From the NCBI GenBank assembly GCA_025352795.1, contig JANXSF010000020.1, forward strand, positions 1-64,000: a stretch of DNA of 64,000 nucleotides. The letters run 5' to 3'. The notes under the pieces were generated by a model that saw only the letters and a list, made by a program, of their open reading frames with translations, searched no databases and had not been told where the DNA came from. Both the position numbers and the translations under genes were made by a program. Source of the stretch: Acidobacteriota bacterium (lineage in GTDB: Bacteria > Acidobacteriota > Terriglobia > Bryobacterales > Bryobacteraceae). Each line of letters begins with the position of its first letter. Position 1 is the first letter of the stretch. Positions 52,589-62,300 of the stretch are shown piece after piece.

Positions 52589-55549
52589 TTAAAACGTTCT
52601 CGAAATGGTGAACCGGAACGTACTTCTTTTTTCCAAAAACGGTGTTGCTCTTCCAAAGGAGGCAAGCGAGTTAATAAACGTTGCCTGGTTAGGAAAGAAC
52701 GAACGATCAAGCACGATGGGTGGCTGAATATACTGTTGCACAATGGTTGGATTGTAGGCCCAGTACAGCCGGAACGGTGCGTTGACCACAGGCATCATAA
52801 TCTGCAATTCCAAACCGGCGGAACTACGGATTTTTTCAGTATTCGGCACAACTCGAATCTTACCGTCGAACCCGGCTTGAGGGAATAAACTGTTCAGTTC
52901 ATCCACGCGACCAGGATTCATCAGCAGTTGATCTTTACGAGTAAGTCTGTCTATTCCGGCGTCGAAGAAAGCGGCCAGAACCAAGGGTCCAAAAATTGGG
53001 ATGCGGTATTCGAAGTTAGTCACCAGATTGGTATCGCCGCCGGGGAACACCAATTGATAAATTGGAACCTGCATGGTTACACCAGACAGCGATTCTACAC
53101 CACCGGAGAGTACTTTCTGTTGCCGTGGTGAACCGTCATTATTCAAAACTGGAATGTTTGCGGAACTGGCGACGAAGGCAATGGGACTGATACCCCAGAT
53201 TTCAAATCCGCGGATATCATTTTCACCACCCATGTAAAAGCGTTGGAAAGGGGGCGCAACTTTGCCGCTGTAGCCAGTGATGAACCGACCTAAGCCGCGC
53301 ATACCAATGACGTGGCCTTTCTTGAATCCAGCTCTAAAATAAGTGCCGGTGACGCTGGGGGAAATCATGTTCACGTTGCCGCCCAATACGGACCCGGCAA
53401 AGATACCGGAAACGTAGAGACTCTTTCCCCTAGTTGGCGTGATTGGATGATCGACGGTGTTGTAAGAGTAGGACGGAACAATTTTGCTGGTCTTGATACC
53501 CTGCAACGAATTGGGTCCGCTGACCCCTTGAAAGTTAATGAAGTTAAAATACTGCTGCGATGCAGTAGTCAGCGTTGTGATGCTGGATTTGTCATACCCG
53601 TAGCTCATGGAAACGCTAGCAAAGGTCCGCTTCAACCGGGTGGATGCGAACGCGGTGAAGCCATAGCCTTGAGAAACATAATTGAGTAGATTCTCTTTGC
53701 CTAAAGCATTGTAGAACGGAGCTAGGTTTCGACCAGAGAGCAACGAAACTTCTCTGCCCTGATCGAAATTAAAGCGGTTCATGAAAATTGTGAAACCAGA
53801 TTGAATGGGCCGATCGAAAAGATAAGGTTCGGTGAAGCTGAACGTGACATCTCTGGTGCGGTCGCCTAATTGGGAGTTGATGCCCAACGTTTCCCCAAGT
53901 CCAAGAAAGTTGTTGGTGGAATAACCCATGCTGACGAAGCTACCGGAAATGCCTGAGACGCCGCCCGACAAGGATACGGAATTCTTTCCGCGCTCTTTCA
54001 CCTTCAAGGCGATATCAACTGTATTGTTGCGAGTATCACGGGTGATGGTAGCCGCTTCAGCTTCTTTCAGCGCTTCAAAGTAACCTAACTGATTCAAGCG
54101 CAGAATGCTCAGTTCCCAAAGACGGGAGTTGAACATGTCACCTTCATCGATCAGCAGCTCACGACGAATGACTTTATCGCGGGTGGTGGTGTTGCCCACA
54201 AAATCCACACGACGAACAAAGAACTGTTTCCCTTCGTCGACACTCAAACTGAAGTCGATTTTATCGCCACCGGGAACAGGTTGAATGTCCGGTTCGGGAA
54301 CCATGTCAATGTAGCCAAATTCGCCGTATAGCTTTCTCATGTTCTCCAAACCCTTGCGAAGTTTGGCTGTGGTGAACACATCGCCTTCCTGCATTTGGAA
54401 CAGGGGCTTCATCAAAGTTTCAGGGGTCTTAAAAAGCTTGACGCCCGTAAAACTGATTTTGCTCAAATGATACAGTTTGCTTTCCTCAACGTTGACGGTG
54501 ATGTTGGCTGCCTTACCAACTTTGTTGGGATAGATGAGAGGGATGCGAAATTTACCGCCGCCAACTTCTACAATGTCCACTTTATGTTCGTTGACCCGCG
54601 TGGTGAAGTATCCCTTCTCCTGATAGAAATTGCGGATCATGTCTTTATCTTGCTCAAGCTTGGTTGAGTCAAATGTCTTAGCGAATAAATTTTCAAGGAA
54701 GATAGAATTTGGGACACCAATGGGTCGCGAGTTCTTCATGGCCCGGATGATTACACGGTCACTGAAAATTTTGTTGCCAACAATGTCGATGACACCGACT
54801 TTAACTTTGGGGCCTTCGTTCACCAAAAAATTTACTTCGAGGGACGACGGGGGAATCTGTTTTACTTGTGGATCTACGGTGGCGTATTGACGCCCACGTT
54901 CTGACAAAAACTCTTTCAGCACGATAGCCGCACGCTGGATCTTATTGGGGTCGTATTGCTGTTCAACGGTTAGGCCGACTTTACGTTCTTTGAAACGATC
55001 CAGAATTTCCGATACGGTTACGGATTTGGCACCATCGTACTTAATGGAGCGAACCGTTCTGCGTTCCGTTACGACGAACCGAATCAGGTAGCCAGTTTTG
55101 CCAGCTTCCTTTTCCAGAACGATATCGTCGAAGCGGGCGGTGTTCCAAAGGGACATAAAATCCCGATGCAAGGTGTCTTCGTCAATCTTGTCACCCTTTT
55201 TTGAGAGGATCATCGCACGAAGAGTATCTTGCGGGACGCGACGAGAGCCGCGAAACTCAATGGCTTCAATTACGTCTTGGACCTCAGTGGGTGCTGCTTC
55301 AGGCGTGGCAAGTTTCGGGTTTTCCAGTTGGGGCTTGGCGCCTTCCACTGGCTTGGGGGCATCCGGCTTTACCTCTTGAGACTGGGGAACAGTTTCAAAA
55401 GGATTACCCGCTGGCGGCTTCGGTGCAGGTGTCTGCGGAGCAGGCGTAGCCTGAGCTCCAAAGGCCAAAGGGGCAATAAATAGAGCAGGAAGAATAGCGA
55501 GCAGACAAATAACTATCGGGTTCAGGCATAAAAGCCTGCAAAATCTCAT
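52589..55549 (-). CDS. bamA: Outer membrane protein assembly factor BamA
   Basis: BamA inserts beta-barrel proteins into the outer membrane. The start at 55549 gives a signal peptide and a 986-residue protein; an ATG 16 codons earlier adds only basic residues. After the signal comes a proline/alanine-rich linker (about 35-85), then five POTRA repeats (about 90-540), each with a typical FxG segment such as VDFVGNTTTRDKVIRREL. The 16-strand barrel follows, with MGGENDIRGFE (lid-loop RGF motif), and ends in FRFTISRTF, the C-terminal beta signal with terminal Phe. The proline-rich linker is an addition relative to E. coli BamA. It is co-transcribed with skp. Confidence 0.95.
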   Translation of the reverse strand: MRFCRLLCLNPIVICLLAILPALFIAPLAFGAQATPAPQTPAPKPPAGNPFETVPQSQEVKPDAPKPVEGAKPQLENPKLATPEAAPTEVQDVIEAIEFRGSRRVPQDTLRAMILSKKGDKIDEDTLHRDFMSLWNTARFDDIVLEKEAGKTGYLIRFVVTERRTVRSIKYDGAKSVTVSEILDRFKERKVGLTVEQQYDPNKIQRAAIVLKEFLSERGRQYATVDPQVKQIPPSSLEVNFLVNEGPKVKVGVIDIVGNKIFSDRVIIRAMKNSRPIGVPNSIFLENLFAKTFDSTKLEQDKDMIRNFYQEKGYFTTRVNEHKVDIVEVGGGKFRIPLIYPNKVGKAANITVNVEESKLYHLSKISFTGVKLFKTPETLMKPLFQMQEGDVFTTAKLRKGLENMRKLYGEFGYIDMVPEPDIQPVPGGDKIDFSLSVDEGKQFFVRRVDFVGNTTTRDKVIRRELLIDEGDMFNSRLWELSILRLNQLGYFEALKEAEAATITRDTRNNTVDIALKVKERGKNSVSLSGGVSGISGSFVSMGYSTNNFLGLGETLGINSQLGDRTRDVTFSFTEPYLFDRPIQSGFTIFMNRFNFDQGREVSLLSGRNLAPFYNALGKENLLNYVSQGYGFTAFASTRLKRTFASVSMSYGYDKSSITTLTTASQQYFNFINFQGVSGPNSLQGIKTSKIVPSYSYNTVDHPITPTRGKSLYVSGIFAGSVLGGNVNMISPSVTGTYFRAGFKKGHVIGMRGLGRFITGYSGKVAPPFQRFYMGGENDIRGFEIWGISPIAFVASSANIPVLNNDGSPRQQKVLSGGVESLSGVTMQVPIYQLVFPGGDTNLVTNFEYRIPIFGPLVLAAFFDAGIDRLTRKDQLLMNPGRVDELNSLFPQAGFDGKIRVVPNTEKIRSSAGLELQIMMPVVNAPFRLYWAYNPTIVQQYIQPPIVLDRSFFPNQATFINSLASFGRATPFLEKRSTFRFTISRTF

Positions 55550-55678
55550 GAAACTCGAATTCCTTTCCACTCTGCGACTCTGCCATGGACGCGCCAAGTC
55601 TCAGACCGGTTTCCAAACATTAGGCAATTCACATTTGCCCCTGAGTAAACACATGAACATCGCTGGGTGGCACCCCGT

Positions 55679-55708
55679 ATTTTACCTTAAACCATGGTCA
55701 GTAAACAA
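55679..55708 (-). promoter_or_regulatory. Possible promoter of the bamA-skp unit
   Basis: On the minus strand TTGTTT (55708-55703) and TAAAAT (55684-55679) are 18 bases apart, about 130 bases before the bamA ATG. It is the best -35/-10 pair in the 258-base gap, which otherwise holds no recognisable gene or RNA. Confidence 0.3.
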
Positions 55709-55807
55709 TTTGCAGCAGGCATCTGTTTACATCCGACACAGCCAAGGAACACGGTCTTTAATTTTTGCACACTTTGGGAATGCAAACAGGAGAAAGTGCT
55801 AACAACT

Positions 55808-56410
55808 TCACGGTTTTTCTGGAATAGTTTGCGGAGGAAGGTCCTCTTCGGCGGGGACTGGCAAAGGCAGGGGAGGAGGGAACACTGGTTCCTCCTGGAC
55901 TTCTTCCAACCGTTCCTTCAATAGGACAGGTGGACTTGGTTCTAAAGATCGTGCAAAGCGCTCACCTCGGAGAGGGACGCGCACCAGACAAACGCCGAAT
56001 AGGAAAAACGCCAAGCCCGTGGCAGGTTGCGGCATTAAGCGGGGAAGCAGGGGAGCGAACGTTTTCCAGAAACCGAAATTGAGCCACCAATACCACAGCA
56101 TGGACCAGGTGATGCCTGCCAGTAAGGTCATGTAAAAGCGGTTGGTCCAACGCCAGACAATTCCAAAGGCGAGCCCGGCAAATCCTAAAATACAAAAATG
56201 TAGGGCAATTCCTGCGGCGCTAGCCCAGCCTGCGCGCATTCGGAATGCATCCTGTCCATAAAAAAGGGTGGACCATAGATTCGGAAAGGCGTACCAGTGC
56301 TGTCCTTGATAGATGGCATCCAGCGTGAACCAGCCTAAAAGCAACAGTGCGCCTATGACACCTGTTTCCAACCCGGCGAGAGCACGCAGCTTAAGTGGAA
56401 CCGTGGGCAA
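55808..56410 (-). CDS. Membrane protein with proline-rich tail
   Basis: This is an inner-membrane protein of about 200 residues with four predicted membrane segments (for example LETGVIGALLLLGWFTLDAI and FYMTLLAGITWSMLWYWWLN). The C-terminal cytoplasmic tail is rich in P, E and L, ending LPVPAEEDLPPQTIPEKP. The open frame continues upstream over the previous gene in another frame, but TTG 56410, with AGGGA before it, starts where the composition becomes membrane-like. No family recognised. It is 28 bases after the DUF3592 gene and probably in its operon. Confidence 0.65.
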   Translation of the reverse strand: MPTVPLKLRALAGLETGVIGALLLLGWFTLDAIYQGQHWYAFPNLWSTLFYGQDAFRMRAGWASAAGIALHFCILGFAGLAFGIVWRWTNRFYMTLLAGITWSMLWYWWLNFGFWKTFAPLLPRLMPQPATGLAFFLFGVCLVRVPLRGERFARSLEPSPPVLLKERLEEVQEEPVFPPPLPLPVPAEEDLPPQTIPEKP

Positions 56411-56438
56411 TATCCCTATTGTTCCACGAAATAAAAGC

Positions 56439-57161
56439 TTACGTTTTTGAAGTCTTCTTGCGCAGACTGAAGACGTCTGCCTGATGGAAAGAGGGATCGG
56501 CTGGATCGAAACAGACCATGATGCGGGAACCAACGGGATACTTGCGCATAATTTCTTCCGGCACGGCCAGGGTGCGCCCTTCGTACCAGCGGCCATCGGT
56601 CCCATTGAAATGGTATTTGATCTGATTGGGTTTAAGTCTGGAATTGGAATCCTTGACCCACTCTGAAACAACTGTGGAAATACCAACACCTTTGTGAATC
56701 ACTTCTACGATTCGACGCAGCTTGATGTAGACGAAAACGAAAGATGCTAGAGCACCCAGAACTAATAGTAAGGCTCCCATGCGCATGTATTCGCCAGGAC
56801 CAGCTTCCTTTTCAAGATCGCGAAGGCCGCCGATCATATGCTTTTCTGGATTTTCAGGAAGATAGGTAATGGAAACCTGACGGTTATTATCGGCAAACAA
56901 TTTCCACTGCGAGGGTACGACGGCGCGAAACTCATGCGCCTTGGAATTTTCATCCCAATAGTAATAGCTGAGTTCGGCGCTGTTGTTGGGCCGTGGATTA
57001 ATTTCCTTAACCACCGCAAGCTTCTCAATTCCCCTGGCACGGAATGGTAACGAAGCTTTCAACCATAGGGTGCCCGCTGTGAATAGGATCACTGCAAGCA
57101 GAATAGGCAATAGGCAGGTGAGCAACAGGTAAGAACGGAAAACTCGAAAATATTGGCTCAT
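56439..57161 (-). CDS. DUF3592-like membrane protein
   Basis: This 240-residue protein has an N-terminal membrane segment (about 10-35) and a second (about 128-148) with beta-rich loops. The pattern of a strand block followed by NNRQVSITYLPENPEKHMIG and VGSRIMVCFDPADPSFHQAD matches the DUF3592 family, of unknown function, twice over. It begins seven bases after the OPT transporter stop and is followed by a second small membrane protein, so the three form one unit. Confidence 0.8.
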   Translation of the reverse strand: MSQYFRVFRSYLLLTCLLPILLAVILFTAGTLWLKASLPFRARGIEKLAVVKEINPRPNNSAELSYYYWDENSKAHEFRAVVPSQWKLFADNNRQVSITYLPENPEKHMIGGLRDLEKEAGPGEYMRMGALLLVLGALASFVFVYIKLRRIVEVIHKGVGISTVVSEWVKDSNSRLKPNQIKYHFNGTDGRWYEGRTLAVPEEIMRKYPVGSRIMVCFDPADPSFHQADVFSLRKKTSKT

Positions 57162-57168
57162 GAGTCTG

Positions 57169-59130
57169 CTATCGCTTTGCGTATTTCGCTGGTAACCCTG
57201 CCATAAGATAGACCAAGCCCAAGAAGGTAAGAATGGATAGCCAACTTTCTATTGTTGCACCCAATTGAAATTTATAGATATACGGCAGACCTGCCAGAAA
57301 AGTGACGGCAAGCAGGATACCAGCAATGGCTTCACCTGCAATCAATCCGGAAGCGATCAGGGTGCCAACTTCTTCTGCTTTCAGGCGCCCGGCATCCTCA
57401 GCTTTTGCGGTAAGCTTGCTGGCGAACCATTGAATTACGCCGCCAGTGAAAATCGCTGCGGAAGTGTCGAAAGGTAAGTACATGCCTACCGCGATCAGCA
57501 TGGGCGCCCGGGCGCCGCAGAGAATGAGCGCAACTCCTAAGGCAGCGCCAGCGCCGAGCAAACCCCAAGCCATATCGCCATCGACAATCCCTTTTGCCAA
57601 TTGGGCCATCAATCCTGCTTGCGGGGCGGGAAGTTCCCTTCCGCCAATGCCGCCTGTGGCAAGGTTCGCTTCATGCAACGCAATGATTGGTCCCAACAAA
57701 AAGAAAGACAGTAATACCACCGTGATAATTTCTACGACTTCCATTTTCCAGGGCGTTCCGCCCAACAAATGACCGGCTTTCAGATCTTGCAGCAAGGAAC
57801 CGGAAGTGGAGACGGCAACGCAAACCACACCGGCCACGCCCAGCACCGCGGCAACTCCTTCTTTGCCATGGACGCCTAAGGAAATCATTACCAGAGCTGC
57901 CAGAACGAGTGCTGAAAGCGTAAGGCCAGAAGTGGGCTGGTTGGAAACACCGACTAATCCGCCAAGGTAACCACCGACAGCAGAAAGAACAAATCCGGCA
58001 ATGGCCATGACGATTGCCGCAGCAATGGCGGAGGGCCATCCCTTGGTGAAGGAATGATAAATGAAGGCCAGCATGATGGTTAGAAAAACCGAGATCCCAA
58101 TGACCCATTGCGGCGGAATATCCTGTTCCGTGCGGTCCAGTTTTACGGTTCCTGAGGATTGCCGAGAGGCGTTCCAAGCTCCTCGCAAAGAAGTGATCAA
58201 CGTTTGTCGCATCCCAAATAAAGTGGAGGCGGCGGAGACAAGCATCATGCCAACGGCTATGGGTCGAACAATGTTGTACCAAATGGTAAAGGAAGCCACT
58301 GCCCCACTTACTTTTTCTGGCCCACCCAGTCGAATGGCAAAATCAGGATCGAAAAATAGCAGCATGGGAATCAGCACCCACCAGGCCAGTATTCCACCGG
58401 CGAAGCTCACTGATGCATATTCCGGCCCGATAATGTATCCGATTCCAATCAACGCAGGAGACAAAGCGGGAGTCGCCCAGGAAATTCCGCCAGCGTGTAT
58501 AACAGTAGCCAGGGGAGCTTTATCGAATCCAAAGTGATGCACCAGTGCTTTGGGAAACGCAATGAATCCTTCAGCCAACTCTTTCAAAACCGGGATACCT
58601 TTGTCGCTTTTTAGAACTTGAATCAACGCCCCAATGGCCATGGATCCGAACACCAGCTTCGGGGCGGAAGAATCGGCGGCCTCACCGGCTTTCACAATCT
58701 CCACACTGGCCACACTTTCAGGCCAGGGCAAGTTCGCATCCACGCAAAGGGGCTTGCGCAGCAGAATAATAAAGAAGACTCCGATTAAACCACCAGCGCA
58801 TAAAATGGCTGACGCCTCCCAGTAATTCGCTTTCAGGTCGGTCCACATGCCAGTGATGACGAAGGCCGGTAGAGTGAAGATGGCACCAGCCACCAGCGCT
58901 TCTCCAACGCTGGCCGCAGTTCTGGCAATGTTCTGTTCCAGAATGGTTCCACGGAACCACGGCATCCGAAAAATGGCCATGGCGATGACCGCTGCAGGGA
59001 TGGTGGCGGAAACCGTCTGCCCTGCTTTCAGTCCCAGATAAGCATTGGCGGCACCAAAGACCAAAGATAGAAAAAGACCTAAAACAATGGCTTTGAAGGT
59101 GAGTTCACGAGGAGAAGGAGCGGTTGGCAC
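57169..59130 (-). CDS. OPT-family oligopeptide/metal-chelate transporter
   Basis: This is an inner-membrane transporter of about 653 residues with some 15 membrane segments. It starts with the family segment RELTFKAIVLGLFLSLVFGA followed by NAYLGLKAGQTVSATIPAAV, and carries the GGIGGRELPAPQAGLMAQLA stretch typical of bacterial OPT proteins. Substrates in the family are peptides or iron-siderophore-like chelates. The start is uncertain: GTG 59130, with CTAAGGA just before it, or TTG 59160 with 10 more residues and no usable ribosome site. It diverges from the aldo/keto reductase gene. Confidence 0.88.
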   Translation of the reverse strand: MPTAPSPRELTFKAIVLGLFLSLVFGAANAYLGLKAGQTVSATIPAAVIAMAIFRMPWFRGTILEQNIARTAASVGEALVAGAIFTLPAFVITGMWTDLKANYWEASAILCAGGLIGVFFIILLRKPLCVDANLPWPESVASVEIVKAGEAADSSAPKLVFGSMAIGALIQVLKSDKGIPVLKELAEGFIAFPKALVHHFGFDKAPLATVIHAGGISWATPALSPALIGIGYIIGPEYASVSFAGGILAWWVLIPMLLFFDPDFAIRLGGPEKVSGAVASFTIWYNIVRPIAVGMMLVSAASTLFGMRQTLITSLRGAWNASRQSSGTVKLDRTEQDIPPQWVIGISVFLTIMLAFIYHSFTKGWPSAIAAAIVMAIAGFVLSAVGGYLGGLVGVSNQPTSGLTLSALVLAALVMISLGVHGKEGVAAVLGVAGVVCVAVSTSGSLLQDLKAGHLLGGTPWKMEVVEIITVVLLSFFLLGPIIALHEANLATGGIGGRELPAPQAGLMAQLAKGIVDGDMAWGLLGAGAALGVALILCGARAPMLIAVGMYLPFDTSAAIFTGGVIQWFASKLTAKAEDAGRLKAEEVGTLIASGLIAGEAIAGILLAVTFLAGLPYIYKFQLGATIESWLSILTFLGLVYLMAGLPAKYAKR

Positions 59131-59190
59131 TTTCCTTAGGAGTTTACAGCATTTCAGCAAACCTTGAACTTAGATGCTACAAAGGTAAAG

Positions 59191-60150
59191 ATGCAAACAA
59201 AACAGTTGGGAAATAGTAGCCTCTCTCTTACTTCAGTGGGAGTGGGGGCGTGGGCCATTGGCGGGGGCGGATGGGCGTTTGGATGGGGGCCGCAAGATGA
59301 TAACGAATCCATTGCGGGGATCCGCGCTGCCATAGACGCGGGTATGAACTGGATAGACACGGCGGCGATATACGGGCTGGGACATTCTGAAGATATGGTT
59401 GGTCGCGCGTTGGAAGGCATGACCAAGCGCCCATACATTTTCACAAAGTGTGAACGGACGTGGAATTCCGATCGCCAAATTGTGAAATGTTTGAAGGCTG
59501 ATTCGGTAAAGAAGGAATGCGAGGACAGCTTGCGACGGATGAAGTTAGACGTCATTGATCTGTATCAAATCCACTGGCCAGAACCGGAAGAAGATATTGA
59601 AGAAGGCTGGACGGCAATGGCCGAACTGCAACGGCAAGGCAAGGTCCGCTACATTGGTGTTTCCAATTTCAATGTGGCGCAAATGAAGCGAGCCCAATCC
59701 ATTGCACCCATCACGTCGTTACAGCCACCATATTCCATGTTGGTTCGCGGCATTGAAGAAGAGATTTTGCCCTACGCGGGTGCGAACAATATTGGCGTCA
59801 TCAGCTATTCGCCGATGCGCAATGGGTTGTTGATGGGATCAATGAAGCGGGAGCGAGTGGCCGCATTTCCATCAGATGATTTCCGGCGGAACCTGCCCGA
59901 TTTTCAAGAGCCGAAGTTAACAAGAAATCTTGCCTTGGCCGAAGAGTTGCGGGCCATTGGATCAGCGCACGGAAGGACTCCTGGAGAAGTTGCCATCGCC
60001 TGGGTGCTGCGTCGTCAGGAGGTAACAGCAGCCATTGTTGGGGTGCGCGGACCAAGTCAGGTTCCGGGAGTGGCAGGCGCCATGGAGTTCCGTTTGACAG
60101 CGCGGGAAGTGGCGAAGATCGAAGATTTTCTGGTGGCCAATCCAGCGTAA
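59191..60150 (+). CDS. Aldo/keto reductase
   Basis: This NADPH-dependent oxidoreductase is 319 residues long. The catalytic tetrad is visible: Asp in WIDTAAIYG, Tyr in the same segment, Lys in FTKCERTW and His in YQIHWPEP. It has the (beta/alpha)8 plan with VRYIGVSNFN and AIVGVRGPSQ at the cofactor phosphate site. ATG 59191 is chosen because AAAGG precedes it; a TTG at 59164 adds only nine residues. The substrate is unknown. It ends before repeat copy 3. Confidence 0.9.
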   Translation: MQTKQLGNSSLSLTSVGVGAWAIGGGGWAFGWGPQDDNESIAGIRAAIDAGMNWIDTAAIYGLGHSEDMVGRALEGMTKRPYIFTKCERTWNSDRQIVKCLKADSVKKECEDSLRRMKLDVIDLYQIHWPEPEEDIEEGWTAMAELQRQGKVRYIGVSNFNVAQMKRAQSIAPITSLQPPYSMLVRGIEEEILPYAGANNIGVISYSPMRNGLLMGSMKRERVAAFPSDDFRRNLPDFQEPKLTRNLALAEELRAIGSAHGRTPGEVAIAWVLRRQEVTAAIVGVRGPSQVPGVAGAMEFRLTAREVAKIEDFLVANPA

Positions 60151-60171
60151 CTTTGGAGACTATTTGCTTCG

Positions 60172-60238
60172 TGCGCTCGCGGTCACGGCTTAGGATTAGC
60201 GCGTTACCGAGCCGTTTCTGCGAGGGAGCGGTCTTTTA
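60172..60238. repeat. Palindromic intergenic repeat, copy 3 (left arm degenerate)
   Basis: The right arm GCGAGGGAGCGGTCTTTT (60220-60237) and inner GCGTTACCGAGCCGT (60200-60214) match the right halves of copies 1 and 2. The left arm is reduced to CTCGCGGTCACGGCT, so the outer stem is lost and only an imperfect inner hairpin (about 60176-60224) remains. It again lies between convergent genes. Confidence 0.75.
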
Positions 60239-60258
60239 ACCACAGGCTATTCCCCACT

Positions 60259-61455
60259 TTAGAGCAGCTCTTTCGCCAGTGCGATCATCTGTTCAGCCGA
60301 GTCGGAACTATCTTCCATCATAAGCGGCAAAACGTGACGAGCACCTTGGCCCCAGGGCGTCCAACGCTGTCGCATCCGCTCATTGGCCCAGCCCCTAAAC
60401 GCAGTAATCACGGGGACACCAAGCGCGGCTGCTGCGTGTTGGCCTACGGAATCGTAACCCAAGTAAAGGCGGCTGGATTGGATGGCTTGACTGAAGCAGG
60501 CAAAGCTTCCCTGATAGGTTTGCGCACCAGTGGCATGAGCAATACGACGGGCGTTGTCCTGCTCTAATTGGGACCCACCTTCGTCGATCAACACGGCATG
60601 ACCTTGACGTCGCAAACTTCGCACAACTTCCAGTTCAAAATCAGGTCCAACTCGTTTCGCAGGATTATCGCCGAATCCGAAGCTGAAGGTTATTTCGGCG
60701 CGTGGTACCGGGTTGGTGCAAATTGGATTTATCCAGGGCATGGCACCATAAAATCCGAAGATTTCGTTCAGCCAGTCTCCAGCAAGTTGACCTAAGCATT
60801 TCGTTCCAGGGTAACCATACGATCTACTCTCGAAGAAATAATAGTTGGACTCTTCGCCAAGCGGTAGCAAACCCAGTTGGGAAAGTCGCGAATCAGGATC
60901 GAGCACTAATGAATGCGGATGTGATAATTGTTGAGCCAGCTCCATTCCCGTTCGAAGACGATCTGCCAGCAAACCGTTGCGACTATAAGTAGCCTCCAAC
61001 AACTGGATGCGTGAATTGCCAGCAAAGAATTCGTAGTTCTTGCGAGGACCCACAAAGTAGATATCCGCGTCAGGAAACAAGGCGCAGGCTGCTTGCAGAA
61101 ATTGGCTGGTGATGGCAATGTCAGCACCCAAAGTTACTCGGCTGAGCACATACACCCGGTCGACTTTACCACCGTGGAATCGGCGTGGACTGCGGATTCG
61201 TTGAAATCGTTTACGAATTTCTGCGGCGTTCAATGAAGGGATAGATTGCGCCATCACTTCGGAAAAAATGCCTACGTAGCAATCCACAAGCGTAGGCTCA
61301 AACAGATCGGCCAGCGGCTCCACTAAGTCACGAAAAAGTGCTGCGGTTCCTTCAGGCTGAGCAAGGGAAACTAGTGCGTCGCGGGACCAGGGTCGCCCCC
61401 CGACGCATGCCGTGAAAAGTTTCCGTGCCAATGCCTCAGGCGAAGTACTTGCCAA
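60259..61455 (-). CDS. Glycosyltransferase family 9-like protein
   Basis: This 398-residue protein resembles heptosyltransferase-type enzymes (GT9), which build lipopolysaccharide core. It has two Rossmann-like halves. The C-terminal half carries LYLGYDSVGQHAAAALGVPVITAF, equivalent to the GT9 nucleotide-sugar motif (xGxDSGxxHLAAALGxPVVA), and before it SFGFGDNPAKRVG. The N-terminal 80 residues are unlike typical GT9. The start is TTG 61455, with GGAG seven bases upstream, overlapping the mtnP end by 20 bases. The donor sugar is unknown. Confidence 0.75.
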   Translation of the reverse strand: MASTSPEALARKLFTACVGGRPWSRDALVSLAQPEGTAALFRDLVEPLADLFEPTLVDCYVGIFSEVMAQSIPSLNAAEIRKRFQRIRSPRRFHGGKVDRVYVLSRVTLGADIAITSQFLQAACALFPDADIYFVGPRKNYEFFAGNSRIQLLEATYSRNGLLADRLRTGMELAQQLSHPHSLVLDPDSRLSQLGLLPLGEESNYYFFESRSYGYPGTKCLGQLAGDWLNEIFGFYGAMPWINPICTNPVPRAEITFSFGFGDNPAKRVGPDFELEVVRSLRRQGHAVLIDEGGSQLEQDNARRIAHATGAQTYQGSFACFSQAIQSSRLYLGYDSVGQHAAAALGVPVITAFRGWANERMRQRWTPWGQGARHVLPLMMEDSSDSAEQMIALAKELL

Positions 61456-62296
61456 CGATCAGCTCCAGCTTTTTCCTGGTCGCATCCGGGACCTTCGATT
61501 TATCAGTGATCAAGGCGTTGGCCAATGCGGAGTGGCATTTGCAGTCCATAGTGTCTGGAAACGCACCCACAAAGGCTGCCACTAATTTAGCGGCGTTTTC
61601 TGCATTCTTGGTCAGATTGGCGATGATGTCGGTGACGGTAACAGAACTATGTTCGGGATGCCAACAATCATAATCGGTGACCATGGCCACGGTGACATAA
61701 CAAATTTCCGCCTCACGAGCCAATTTCGCTTCCTGCAAATTGGTCATCCCGATGATGTCCATTCCCCAGCTTCGATACACGTTCGATTCCGCTTTAGTGG
61801 AAAACGCCGGACCCTCCATACAGAGGTAGGTTCCACCTTGTTTCGCCGTTACGCCGCAGGCCTTAGCTGCGTCCACAACCCGTTGCGACATCTGGGCGCA
61901 GATCGGTTCCCCGAAGCCCACATGGCCCACCAGCCCTTCGCCAAAAAATGTAGAAATGCGGCCCATTGTGCGATCAAAGAACTGATCGGGTACCACGAAG
62001 TCCAATGGCTGATGTTCCTCTTTCAAGGAACCAACTGCACTGAGAGAAAGTATATGTTTCACCCCCAACTTTTTCATGCCGTAAATGTTGGCGCGAAAAT
62101 TGAGTTCCGTAGGGGTCAGGCGATGCCCTTTGCCATGGCGCGTCAAAAACGCAACATCGCGACCAGCCAACTTCCCCACCACATAGGCATCAGATGGCGG
62201 ACCAAAGGGAGTTTCAATGGTTACCTCTTCTTGCACTGTAAAACCGGGCATGCTGTAGAGGCCGCTGCCTCCGATGATTCCAATAATTGGCGTCAA
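61436..62296 (-). CDS. mtnP: S-methyl-5'-thioadenosine phosphorylase MtnP
   Basis: MtnP splits methylthioadenosine with phosphate, starting methionine salvage. The 286-residue protein has IGIIGGSGLYSMPGF, the phosphate segment FLTRHGKGH, HILSLSAVGSLKEEH, and the base/ribose site GGTYLCMEGPAFSTKAES with IGMTNLQEAKLAREAEICY. The sequence MTNLQEAKLA supports MTA over purine phosphorylase. The start is TTG 62296. It sits four bases after the MeaB-epimerase gene and overlaps the glycosyltransferase start. Confidence 0.94.
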   Translation of the reverse strand: MTPIIGIIGGSGLYSMPGFTVQEEVTIETPFGPPSDAYVVGKLAGRDVAFLTRHGKGHRLTPTELNFRANIYGMKKLGVKHILSLSAVGSLKEEHQPLDFVVPDQFFDRTMGRISTFFGEGLVGHVGFGEPICAQMSQRVVDAAKACGVTAKQGGTYLCMEGPAFSTKAESNVYRSWGMDIIGMTNLQEAKLAREAEICYVTVAMVTDYDCWHPEHSSVTVTDIIANLTKNAENAAKLVAAFVGAFPDTMDCKCHSALANALITDKSKVPDATRKKLELIVGKYFA

Positions 62297-62300
62297 AAGT